64,000 nucleotides of DNA, from positions 62,001 through 126,000 of the forward strand of contig NZ_JACSQP010000004.1 in NCBI RefSeq assembly GCF_014836535.1, read 5' to 3'. The DNA comes from Microbacterium pullorum. Its GTDB lineage: Bacteria > Actinomycetota > Actinomycetes > Actinomycetales > Microbacteriaceae. The notes below the pieces were generated by a model. It did not search any database and was not told where the DNA came from. It saw only the letters and a list, made by a program, of their open reading frames with translations. The number at the start of each line of letters is the position of its first letter. Within the stretch, counting starts at the first letter, position 1. Of this stretch, positions 17,017-24,663 are shown piece after piece. A program made the translations under genes and the position numbers.

Positions 17017-17384
17017 GTGCTGCCCTGCAGTTCGTCTCGCCGCCCCCCGGGCTCGACCCGCACACGTCGTTCACGCTCGAGCCGGTCTCGGGCTCGGACG
17101 GTCTGTTCTCGCTCCGCGCCGTCGAGGACGCCGAGGTGCGACTGTTCCTCGTCGATCCGGGTGGGCTCGTGCCCGATTACGAGCCGGTGCTCTCCGACGT
17201 GCAGGCCGCCGAGCTGGGGCTGGAGTCGCCCGACGAGGCGCAGCTGTTCGTCGTCGCGCGGGTGACGGACCACGGCGTCGGGGTCAATCTGCTGGCCCCT
17301 GTCGTGATGAATCGGCGCACCGGCGGCGCCGCCCAGGTGATCCTCGAGGGCCAGGACCTGCCGGTGCGGGCGATCCTCGGCTGA
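17013..17384 (+). CDS. fliW: Flagellar assembly factor FliW
   Basis: In Gram-positive bacteria FliW binds flagellin in the cytoplasm and controls the [13 protein letters not shown] regulator CsrA. The 123-aa protein shows family features (GLFSLRAVEDAEVRLFLVDP, LFVVARVTDHGVGVNLLAPVV in part). It overlaps flgL by 4 bp. No csrA gene is visible in the window; it may lie in the flagellar genes beyond the left edge or be absent. The gene converges on the ATP-grasp gene with a 42-bp gap that holds only a weak CCCG/CGGG hairpin. Confidence 0.9.
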   Translation: MSAALQFVSPPPGLDPHTSFTLEPVSGSDGLFSLRAVEDAEVRLFLVDPGGLVPDYEPVLSDVQAAELGLESPDEAQLFVVARVTDHGVGVNLLAPVVMNRRTGGAAQVILEGQDLPVRAILG

Positions 17385-17426
17385 GGCCACACGCTCGCAG
17401 TCGATGCGCCCCGCACCGGGGTCTGG

Positions 17427-18491
17427 CTACGCGGCGATCAGCTCGGGCCGGCGCTCCTCCGCGATCGGGCTCACCGATCCCATCGCGGAGACGTAGCGCG
17501 ACAGGTGGCCGGTGCGGATGCCGGTGGCGGTGGGCTTGTTCTCGTAGACCCCGGCCGCCCAGTTGCCTTCGACGAGCACGGGCCCGTCCGGGCCCACGGC
17601 GATGTCCCACCCGACGTACCGCACCTGCGGGACGACGCGGGCGAGACGGTCGACGAAGGCGATGACCTCGTCGAACAGGGGCAGCTGGAAGTCGGCGATG
17701 CGGATGCCGCTCTCGGGGTGCGTCTCGTACACCACGCCGCGCGAGTCGTAGCCCGATCCGGTGGCGCGCCCGGCGTCGTCGAGCATCACGTAGAACCCGC
17801 CGAACGCGTTCTGGTCGCTCACCGCGCCGCGGCCGAACTTCTGCGCCATCGTGAGGATGTGAGTGGTCTCGCCGTCGAAGAACGCCGTCACGCGGGTCGT
17901 GTGCACGGTGCCGGCGCAGAGGGCCGCCAGGTCGTCGTGCTGGCGGATGACCTCTTCGACGAGGATCTCGCCGCGTTCGAGTAGACCGCGGTGGAACGCC
18001 GCCCAGTCGCCGATGTCGGCGGCGTGGTAGCGGTGCACGCCCCGGCCCTGGTGGCTGAGCGGCTCTTTGGTGACGATGGTGCCGTGGCTCTGCGTGAAGA
18101 TGCGCAGGCTCTCGGCGTTGTCGGCGTCGACCACCATCCAGCTGCGGTGCAGGTGCTCGGCGAACGTGTGGTTGAACGCCACCTTGTCGTGGAAGACGTG
18201 ACGGAAGGCCGGGTCGTCGAAGATGAGCGAGAACTGCGTCGCCACCGGGTTGGTGATGTAGGTGGCGCGTTCGGCCCGGGTGAGGATCGCGAAGTCGTAG
18301 TCGATGTAGTCCTGGAAGCCCACGCCGCGAAAGCCCGCCTGCCACAGCATGTCGGCGACGACCGCGGGCGCCCAGCGACCGTGCCGGGCGGCGGCGGCAC
18401 GCGCGCGCCGCAGCAGCGAGAAGACGTCGACGCGCCGCACCCGCCCCGCGACGTAGCGCAGGCGAGGGGTGAGGTGGGTGAGGGACGACAT
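17427..18491 (-). CDS. ATP-grasp protein (sugar-transfer-associated type) beside flagellin
   Basis: A 354-aa cytoplasmic enzyme. The C-terminal two thirds match the ATP-grasp_ST family (PF14397 type): GTIVTKEPLSHQGRGV, EILVEEVIRQH, VHTTRVTAFFDG, GGFYVMLDD, YETHPESGIRI, and VGWDIAVGPDGPVLVEGNW with the metal-binding acidic/Asn residues at the end. The ATG at 18491 has AGGAGCAC ahead; an upstream in-frame ATG lies in the fliC terminator region. ATP-grasp enzymes join a carboxylate to an amine or thiol using ATP. Substrate unknown. Its place between fliW and fliC suggests, but does not prove, a role in flagellin or surface-polymer modification. Confidence 0.82.
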   Translation of the reverse strand: MSSLTHLTPRLRYVAGRVRRVDVFSLLRRARAAAARHGRWAPAVVADMLWQAGFRGVGFQDYIDYDFAILTRAERATYITNPVATQFSLIFDDPAFRHVFHDKVAFNHTFAEHLHRSWMVVDADNAESLRIFTQSHGTIVTKEPLSHQGRGVHRYHAADIGDWAAFHRGLLERGEILVEEVIRQHDDLAALCAGTVHTTRVTAFFDGETTHILTMAQKFGRGAVSDQNAFGGFYVMLDDAGRATGSGYDSRGVVYETHPESGIRIADFQLPLFDEVIAFVDRLARVVPQVRYVGWDIAVGPDGPVLVEGNWAAGVYENKPTATGIRTGHLSRYVSAMGSVSPIAEERRPELIAA

Positions 18492-18530
18492 GTGTGCTCC
18501 TGGTGGTGATGTATCGGCGTCCCCCCGGAC

Positions 18531-18568
18531 GAGGAGAAGCCCCGAGCCACTCGGCACGGGGCTCCTCC
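18531..18568 (-). terminator. fliC terminator hairpin
   Basis: On the minus strand a stem GAGGAGCCCCG pairs with CGGGGCTTCTCCTC around a 12-base loop, beginning 14 nt after the fliC stop. It separates fliC from the co-directional ATP-grasp gene. Confidence 0.7.
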
Positions 18569-18581
18569 CTGTCGAGTGGGA

Positions 18582-19415
18582 TCAGCGCAGCAGCTGCAGC
18601 ACGCCCTGCGTCGACTGGTTCGCCTGCGCGAGCATGGCGGTACCGGCCTGCGACAGGATGTTCGCGGCGGTGTACTTGACCATCTCCGACGCCATGTCGG
18701 TGTCGGTGATGCGGCTCTTCGCGGCCGACAGGTTCTCGGCCGAGACGGCGAGGCTGTTGATCGTCGACTCGAAGCGGTTCTGCGCCGCACCGTAGCCGGC
18801 ACGGGCCGTCGAAACTGCCTTGATCTCGGTGTCGACGGCCGTGATGGTCGCCGCGGCGTTGGTGGCGTTGTCGACAGTCAGCGCGCCGATGGTCGCACCC
18901 AGGCCCGAGAAGTCGGTCAGGGTGACCGAGATCTGGTCCTCGGTGGCTGACGCGCCGGCGCCGACCTGGAACGTCAGGGCGGTGGGGTTGCCCGCGCCGC
19001 CCATCAGCTTGATGCCGTTGAAGTTCGTGCTGGCCGCGACACGCGTCAGCTCGCTGGCGAGGTCATTGATCTCGGTCTTGATGGCCGCGCGCGAGTCCGC
19101 GTTGTTCGAGTCGTTACCGGCCTGCACCGCGAGGTCACGCACACGCTGGAGCAGGGAGTGCACCTCGGTCAGGGCGCCTTCTGCGGTCTGGATGACCGAG
19201 ATGCCGTCCTGGGCGTTGCGCTGGGCGACGTTGAGGCCGTTGACCTGGGACTTCAGTCCCTCCGAGATCGCGAGGCCTGCGGCGTCGTCCGCCGCACGGT
19301 TGATGCGCATGCCGCTCGAGAGCTTCTCCAGCGACTTGGACAGGTCGTTCTGCGTGGCCGACAGGTTGCGGTACGCGTTCAGTGCCGACACGTTGGTGGC
19401 GATCTGCATTCCCAT
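18582..19415 (-). CDS. fliC: Flagellin
   Basis: Filament subunit, 277 aa. The conserved D0/D1 N-terminus (MGMQIATNVSALNAYRNL, then SSGMRINRAADDAAGLAISE) and C-terminus (SRITDTDMASEMVKYTAANIL) are intact. Only about 100 residues separate them, so the exposed D2/D3 domains are essentially missing. The ATG at 19415 has GGAGGAA. A sigma-28 promoter lies about 78 bp upstream, leaving a leader of about 70 nt. It diverges from znuA. Confidence 0.96.
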   Translation of the reverse strand: MGMQIATNVSALNAYRNLSATQNDLSKSLEKLSSGMRINRAADDAAGLAISEGLKSQVNGLNVAQRNAQDGISVIQTAEGALTEVHSLLQRVRDLAVQAGNDSNNADSRAAIKTEINDLASELTRVAASTNFNGIKLMGGAGNPTALTFQVGAGASATEDQISVTLTDFSGLGATIGALTVDNATNAAATITAVDTEIKAVSTARAGYGAAQNRFESTINSLAVSAENLSAAKSRITDTDMASEMVKYTAANILSQAGTAMLAQANQSTQGVLQLLR

Positions 19416-19492
19416 GATGTTCCTCCGTGAGTTGGGATGAAGCTGGAGCCCGTCCTGGGCTCCGAAGTCCGTCCGTGGACTTCTGAATGCTG

Positions 19493-19520
19493 CTATCGGC
19501 CGGCCCCGCGGGGGCGTTAG
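19493..19520 (-). promoter_or_regulatory. Sigma-28 promoter for fliC
   Basis: On the minus strand CTAAC-GCCC, 11 bases, then GCCGATAG, an exact layout match to the sigma-28 consensus and to the promoters of fliD, flgB and flgN in this window. Confidence 0.88.
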
Positions 19521-19535
19521 GCGGATGCCACCAAG

Positions 19536-19552
19536 ATGAGAACGGTTATCAT
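19536..19552. promoter_or_regulatory. Zur-type operator upstream of znuA
   Basis: ATGAGAAC-G-GTTATCAT is a 17-bp near-perfect palindrome (one mismatched pair), of the TGA-AA..TT-TCA kind used by Zur in actinobacteria. It overlaps where the -35 of the znuA promoter should be (TACAGT at 19560-19565 is the likely -10), so Zn-loaded Zur would block transcription. A zur gene follows in the same cluster. Confidence 0.75.
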
Positions 19553-19571
19553 TAGCTGGTACAGTGGAGTC

Positions 19572-20558
19572 ATGACCCGCACCACGCTCTCCGCCGCCGC
19601 GCTCGCCGCGGCATCCGTGTTCGTCCTGGCCGGCTGCTCCGCCACGACGCCCGAAAACGCCGCAGCCGCCGACGGCGCCGTGCAGGTGGTCGCCTCGACG
19701 AGCGTCTACGGGCAGATCGCCGAGGAGATCGGCGGCGATGCCGTGTCGGTCACCTCGATCGTCTCGTCGCTCTCGCAGGACCCGCACTCCTACGAGGCGA
19801 GCGCCCGCGACCAGCTGACGGTGCAGCGCGCCGACCTCATCATCGAGAACGGCGGCGGGTACGACGCCTTCCTCGACGGGCTGATCGAGGCGAGCGGGTC
19901 GGCGGCGCCGGTGATCACGGCCGCCTCGTTCTCGCACGACTGGCCCGACAACGCCGGGCACGACCACGCCGACGAGACCGAAGAGACCGCAGCGGCGGAC
20001 GACCACGACCACGCCGACCACGAGCACGTCGAGGGGTTCAACGAGCACGTCTGGTACGACCCCCACACCATGGTCCACCTCGCCGAGGCCATCGCAGCCG
20101 ACCTGACCGAGCTGCGACCCGACGACGCTGCGCAGTTCGAGGCGAACCTCGCCGACTTCGCCGCCGGCATCGCCGGGCTCGAGTCCGAGCTGACCGCCGT
20201 CTCCGACGCGCACGCCGGCGAGGGTGCCTTCGCGACCGAGCCGGTGCCGGTGTACCTCATCGCCGCTGCGGGCCTGGTCGATCGCACGCCGGCCGCCTTC
20301 AGCGAAGCCGTGGAAGAGGGGCAGGACGTGGCCCCCGCGACCCTGCTGGAGGCGCTGTCGATCATCGACTCCGGCGAGGTCGCGGTGCTCATCACCAACG
20401 CCCAGACCGGCGGGGCCGAGACGACCCAGGCCATCGATGCCGCCGAAGCCGCCGGCGTGCCGGTGGTGGAGTTCACCGAGACGCTGCCCGACGACACGAC
20501 GTACATTGAGTGGATGCAAGAGAACATCCAGGCGCTCGCCGCGGCGCTGGACTCGTGA
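19572..20558 (+). CDS. znuA: Zinc ABC transporter substrate-binding lipoprotein
   Basis: Captures zinc outside the membrane and hands it to ZnuB. The 328-aa protein has a lipoprotein signal with lipobox VLAGC (Cys22). It has cluster A-1 ligands: His72 in DPHSYE, a His/Asp-rich loop at about 130-152 typical of zinc rather than manganese binders, and His159 in NEHVWYDPH. The ATG at 19572 lies 6 nt after TACAGT, which suggests a leaderless mRNA. It overlaps znuC as GTGA. Confidence 0.93.
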   Translation: MTRTTLSAAALAAASVFVLAGCSATTPENAAAADGAVQVVASTSVYGQIAEEIGGDAVSVTSIVSSLSQDPHSYEASARDQLTVQRADLIIENGGGYDAFLDGLIEASGSAAPVITAASFSHDWPDNAGHDHADETEETAAADDHDHADHEHVEGFNEHVWYDPHTMVHLAEAIAADLTELRPDDAAQFEANLADFAAGIAGLESELTAVSDAHAGEGAFATEPVPVYLIAAAGLVDRTPAAFSEAVEEGQDVAPATLLEALSIIDSGEVAVLITNAQTGGAETTQAIDAAEAAGVPVVEFTETLPDDTTYIEWMQENIQALAAALDS

Positions 20559-21376
20559 GCACCCCCGCAGTCGGCGCCCCACCGCTGCGCATCACCGGTG
20601 CGGCCCTGCGCCGTGACGACCGGGAGTTGTGGGCGGGGCTCGACCTCGAGGTGCAGCCCGGCGAGCTGCTGGCCGTGCTCGGCCCCAGCGGGTCGGGCAA
20701 GACCACGCTGCTGCGCGCGATCCTCGGCCTCGAGTCGCTGAGCGCCGGCCGCATCGAGGCGCTCGGCCGGCCCGTGCACGGCCGCGGCAACCGCGCGATC
20801 GGCTACATCCCGCAGCAGCGCCCGCTGCCGCGCGAGACGGCGCTGCGCGGTCGCGACCTCGTCGCCCTCGGCATCGACGGGCACCGGTTCGGCTTCCCGA
20901 TCCCGCGCCGCGGCGACCGCGCCCGCACGGAAGCCCTCGTCGACGCGGTCGGCGCCCGTGGATTCGCCGACCGCCCGGTGGGCCTGCTCTCCGGCGGCGA
21001 GCAGCAGCGCCTGCGCATCGGCCAGGCACTCGCCGACGACCCGCGGCTGCTGCTGTGCGACGAACCGCTCACGAGCCTCGACCTCGCCAACCAGCAAGAC
21101 GTCGTCGCCCTCATCGACGGGCACCGCAGGCGCACCGATGCCGCGGTGCTGCTGGTCACCCACGACATCAACCCGGTGCTCGGAGCCGTCGACCGCATCC
21201 TCTACATCGCGGGGGGCCGCTTCACCCTCGGCACCCCCGAGGAGGTGCTGACCTCCGCCGTGCTCTCGGGCCTCTACGGCGCCCCCGTCTCGGTGCTGCG
21301 GGCGGGCGGGCGACTGGTCGTGGTCGGCGCCCCCGACGCCGAAGAATCCCACCACCACCACGAGGCATCCGCATGA
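20555..21376 (+). CDS. znuC: Zinc ABC transporter ATP-binding protein
   Basis: ATPase of the zinc importer, 273 aa. It has Walker A GPSGSGKTT, Q-loop region YIPQQRPLP, signature LSGGEQQR, Walker B LLLCDEPLTSLD and switch His in LLVTHD. The GTG at 20555 overlaps the znuA stop. The C-terminus carries a His tail (ESHHHHEASA), which could bind metal. Confidence 0.93.
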   Translation: MSTPAVGAPPLRITGAALRRDDRELWAGLDLEVQPGELLAVLGPSGSGKTTLLRAILGLESLSAGRIEALGRPVHGRGNRAIGYIPQQRPLPRETALRGRDLVALGIDGHRFGFPIPRRGDRARTEALVDAVGARGFADRPVGLLSGGEQQRLRIGQALADDPRLLLCDEPLTSLDLANQQDVVALIDGHRRRTDAAVLLVTHDINPVLGAVDRILYIAGGRFTLGTPEEVLTSAVLSGLYGAPVSVLRAGGRLVVVGAPDAEESHHHHEASA

Positions 21377-22242
21377 ACTGGTCCGACATCGGCGACGCGC
21401 TGTTCGGCGGGGTCGCCGACTACGGGGCGATCCTCGCCCTGGTGCAGAACTCCGTCTGGGCGGGCGCGGTGCTCGGCCTCGTCGGCGGCCTGATCGGCGT
21501 GTTCGTCATGCAGCGTGACATGGCCTTCGCCGTGCACGGCATCAGCGAGCTGTCGTTCGCCGGGGCCGCCGCGGCGCTGCTGATCGGCGTCGACGTGGTC
21601 ACCGGCTCCATCGTCGGTTCGCTCGTCGCCGCGGCGATCATCGGCGGGCTCGGCGCCCGCGCCCGCGACCGCAACTCGATCATCGGCGTGCTCATGCCGT
21701 TCGGGCTGGGCCTCGGCATCTTGTTCCTCTCCCTCTACGACGGGCGCAGCGCCAACCGCTTCAGCCTGCTCACCGGCCAGATCGTCTCGGTGCAGTCCGG
21801 CCAGCTGGGGTGGCTCATCGCCATCGGCGCGTTCGTGATGCTGGGGCTGCTGTTCATCTGGCGCCCGCTGCGGTTCGATTCGCTCGACCCGCAGTCCGCC
21901 GCCGCGCGCGGCGTGCCCACGACGGCCGTCTCGCTCGCGTTCATGCTGCTGCTGGGTCTCATCGTCGCCGTCGCGGTGCACATCATCGGTGCGCTGCTGG
22001 TGATGGCGCTGCTGGTGACCCCGGCCGCCGCGGCCATGAAGGTCGCGTCGGGCCCGGTGTCGGTTCCGCTGCTGGCCGCGGTGTTCGGGTTGACCTCCGC
22101 CGTCGGCGGCATTCTGCTGGCGGTGATGGGCACCCTGCCGGTGAGCCCTTACATCACGACGATCTCGTTCGTCATCTACGTCGTCTGCCGCGTCGTCGGC
22201 AGCCGTCGCGGCCGGGTGGTGCGCGCGGCGACAGCCCGATGA
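21373..22242 (+). CDS. znuB: Zinc ABC transporter permease
   Basis: Membrane channel of the importer, 289 aa, with about eight or nine hydrophobic segments and the ABC-3 family pattern (GLVGGLIGVFVMQRDMAFAVHGISELSFAGAA in part, and later VHIIGALLVMALLVTPAAAA). It overlaps znuC by 4 bp. A 57-bp gap separates it from zur. Confidence 0.93.
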   Translation: MNWSDIGDALFGGVADYGAILALVQNSVWAGAVLGLVGGLIGVFVMQRDMAFAVHGISELSFAGAAAALLIGVDVVTGSIVGSLVAAAIIGGLGARARDRNSIIGVLMPFGLGLGILFLSLYDGRSANRFSLLTGQIVSVQSGQLGWLIAIGAFVMLGLLFIWRPLRFDSLDPQSAAARGVPTTAVSLAFMLLLGLIVAVAVHIIGALLVMALLVTPAAAAMKVASGPVSVPLLAAVFGLTSAVGGILLAVMGTLPVSPYITTISFVIYVVCRVVGSRRGRVVRAATAR

Positions 22243-22299
22243 GCGTGCGAATCCCTGCTCCCAGCAGGCTCTGCACGGCGCCCACCTAGAATCGGAGCC

Positions 22300-22731
22300 A
22301 TGGTCCAGCGAAACACGTGGCAGCGCGAGCGGGTGCGCGACGCTCTCGCCGACGCCTCCGGCTTCGTGAGCGCGCAGACCCTCCACGCCACGCTCCGCGA
22401 CGAGAACACGGGCATCGGCCTGGCCACCGTGTACCGCGCGCTCGCGGGCCTGGCCGCCGCCGGCGACGCCGACCAGCTGCAGAGCCCCGAGGGCGAGGCG
22501 CTGTACCGCGCGTGCACGAGCGGCGGGCACCATCACCACCTCATCTGCCGCAACTGCGGACGCACGGTGGAGATCGCCGCGACCGACGTGGAGCAGTGGG
22601 CGCACCGCACCGCGGCGCAGCACGGCTTCACGCAGGCCGAGCACATCGTCGACATCTTCGGTGTGTGCGCGGCCTGCACCGCGCTGCAGGCCGAGACGCC
22701 GGGTGCCGTCGCGAAGGAACCGCTCGCGTGA
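22300..22731 (+). CDS. zur: Zinc uptake regulator, Fur family
   Basis: Zinc-sensing repressor, 143 aa. It has a winged-helix N-terminal domain (SAQTLHATL...GLATVYRALAGL), a His-rich loop at residues 77-80 (HHHH), the first structural pair at Cys83/Cys86 (CRNC) and the second at Cys123/Cys126 (CAAC). Called Zur rather than Fur because of the adjoining zinc transporter and operator. TAGAAT lies 7 nt before the ATG; a short GGAG also precedes it. The stop overlaps the next gene (GTGA). Confidence 0.88.
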   Translation: MVQRNTWQRERVRDALADASGFVSAQTLHATLRDENTGIGLATVYRALAGLAAAGDADQLQSPEGEALYRACTSGGHHHHLICRNCGRTVEIAATDVEQWAHRTAAQHGFTQAEHIVDIFGVCAACTALQAETPGAVAKEPLA

Positions 22732-23747
22732 CGAGTGCCCAGCCGCGCACCGCGCGCCCGGCGCCGGCACGCAGCACACGCCTGCTGATCGCCCTCGGCC
22801 TCGGCACCCTCGTGGTCGCGGCCCTCCTCGTCGTCGCAGCCCTCAACCCCGCCGGGGCCCCGCTCCCGGCGCGCGCGCAGGACGGGCTGACCCTCGCCAT
22901 CAGCGTGCTGATCGAATCGCTGCCGTTCGTGGTGCTGGGTGTGGTGCTGTCGATCGTCATCCAGGTGTGGCTGCCCCCCGGCGTCATCGAACGGTGGATG
23001 CCGCGACGCGCGTGGGCCCGGCGGGCGGTGCTGTCGCTGCTCGGCATGCTCGTGCCGGTCTGCGAGTGCGGCAACGTGCCGTTCGCCCGCGGGCTGATGA
23101 TGCGCGGGTTCACCGTGCCCGAGACGCTCACGTTCCTCATCGCAGCCCCCATCGTCAACCCGATCGTCATCATCACGACGCACCAGGCGTTCGGGTTCGA
23201 CGACGGCATCCTCATCGCCCGCCTCGTCGGCGGCTATGTCGTGGCCAACCTCATCGGCTGGCTGTACAGCCTGCACCCCGACCCCGACGGCCTCGTCACC
23301 GACCGGTTCCGCGACACGTGCGAACTGGTGGCGCTGGACACCCACGGCCGCGGTCGCCGCAGCCTCGCGCAGTTCGTCGTCGAGCTGCGCGCCGTCATGC
23401 CCGCCCTCGTCATCGGCTCGGCGCTGGCCGGCGCCGTGCACGTGCTCGTGCCCCGCGAGGCGCTCGTGGCGATCGGCTCGAACCCGGCGCTGTCGATCGC
23501 CGTCATGATCGCCCTCGCCATGATCGTGTCGATCTGTTCCAACGTCGACGCATTCTTCGCACTGTCGTTCGCCTCGACCTTCACTCCCGGCTCGATCGTG
23601 GCGTTCCTCGTGGTCGGCCCCATCGTCGACGTCAAGATGCTGGCCCTGCTGCGCACCACCTTCCGCACCCCGGTGCTGGTGGGTATGACGGTCGTGGTGG
23701 TGCTGTTCGCCTTCGCCCTCGGAACGGCGGTGAACCTCTTTGTCTGA
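22728..23747 (+). CDS. UPF0718 (DUF318) family permease
   Basis: A 339-aa membrane protein with about eight hydrophobic segments and the family's hallmark VCECGNVPFARG (Cys112 and Cys114), then APIVNPIVI and later ICSNVDAFFALSF. Members are often next to a TIGR03943 partner, as here, and near zinc or other metal genes. Transported substrate unknown. GTG start overlaps the zur stop, so it should be made together with Zur. Confidence 0.85.
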   Translation: MTSAQPRTARPAPARSTRLLIALGLGTLVVAALLVVAALNPAGAPLPARAQDGLTLAISVLIESLPFVVLGVVLSIVIQVWLPPGVIERWMPRRAWARRAVLSLLGMLVPVCECGNVPFARGLMMRGFTVPETLTFLIAAPIVNPIVIITTHQAFGFDDGILIARLVGGYVVANLIGWLYSLHPDPDGLVTDRFRDTCELVALDTHGRGRRSLAQFVVELRAVMPALVIGSALAGAVHVLVPREALVAIGSNPALSIAVMIALAMIVSICSNVDAFFALSFASTFTPGSIVAFLVVGPIVDVKMLALLRTTFRTPVLVGMTVVVVLFAFALGTAVNLFV

Positions 23748-24663
23748 CGCCACCCTCACCCGGGAGCACCTCCCGCCCGCGTCCCACACCGACCACCTGA
23801 CCCGCGGTCAGGCGCTCGCGACCCGCTGGCTGGGCGTGGGACTGACCTCAGCCGTCGCGGCGGTGACCCTCGTGCTGTGCCTCACCGGCCGCATCGGGCT
23901 CTACATCAACCCCGACACGGCCTGGTTCGCCGCGTCGTTCGCGGTGGTCGCGCTCGTCGGGGCGATCGCCAGCTTCGCGCTGCCGCTGGGTGCCGAAGCC
24001 GATCACGGCCACGACCACGGCGACGCGCACGCGGCCGCCTCGATGACGGTGACGGATGCCGCCGGCACCCGCCACCGCACCCGCGGCGACCGCCGCCGCC
24101 AAGACGTGCGTGCCGAGCACGACGCCACCGTCGACCACGACGCGGTCGTCGCCGCCGGATTCAGCCGCTCCACCGCCACCGCGGCGACCGTCATCGGCGG
24201 GGTGCTGGCGACCGGCGTCGTGGGCGCGATGCTGGTGCTGCCGCCCGCCTCGCTCTCGGCGGAGCTGGCGATGTCGCGCGACTCGGGCACGCCGCCGCTG
24301 TTCCAGGGGGCCGATGCCGTCGCGCTTGCCACCACCGGCGAGACCGAGAGCTTCGGCGTGGGGGAGTGGGCGGCGGTGTTCGCCACCGCCACCAACCCCG
24401 ACGCGTTCGAGGGCGACCCCGTCACCCTCACCGGCTTCGTGACCCCGGGCGATGAGGGCTTCGACCTCACCCGGCTGGTCATCACCCACTGCGTCATCGA
24501 CGCCCAGCCGGCCGGCGTGCCGGTGCAGGTGGGCGACGTCCCCGAGACGGGCCAGTGGGTCACCGTCAGCGGCGCGGTGCGCATGGCCGACGACGGATCG
24601 CTCGTGGTCGCCGCCACCGAAGTGACCCCCATCGACGAGCCCCAAGACCCGTATGAGTACTGA
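23740..24663 (+). CDS. TIGR03943-type putative permease subunit
   Basis: A 307-aa protein with two or three N-terminal transmembrane helices (about 30-50, 60-85 and 145-170), a His/Asp-rich cytoplasmic loop between them, and a C-terminal DUF1980/OB-like domain (VTLTGFVTPGDEGFDLTRLVITHCVIDAQP in part). These occur as partners of UPF0718 permeases. The TTG at 23740 overlaps the permease by 8 bp. The His-rich loop (DHGHDHGDAH) suggests metal contact. Confidence 0.78.
   Translation: MSDATLTREHLPPASHTDHLTRGQALATRWLGVGLTSAVAAVTLVLCLTGRIGLYINPDTAWFAASFAVVALVGAIASFALPLGAEADHGHDHGDAHAAASMTVTDAAGTRHRTRGDRRRQDVRAEHDATVDHDAVVAAGFSRSTATAATVIGGVLATGVVGAMLVLPPASLSAELAMSRDSGTPPLFQGADAVALATTGETESFGVGEWAAVFATATNPDAFEGDPVTLTGFVTPGDEGFDLTRLVITHCVIDAQPAGVPVQVGDVPETGQWVTVSGAVRMADDGSLVVAATEVTPIDEPQDPYEY

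Noticed and set aside
18511-18518. GTATCGGC, a possible fifth sigma-28 -10 before the ATP-grasp gene
   Set aside because: Only the -10 matches; no TAA at the required distance.
1-19520. flgM or csrA gene within the flagellar locus
   Set aside because: Looked for small frames of either type and found none; they may lie beyond the left edge.
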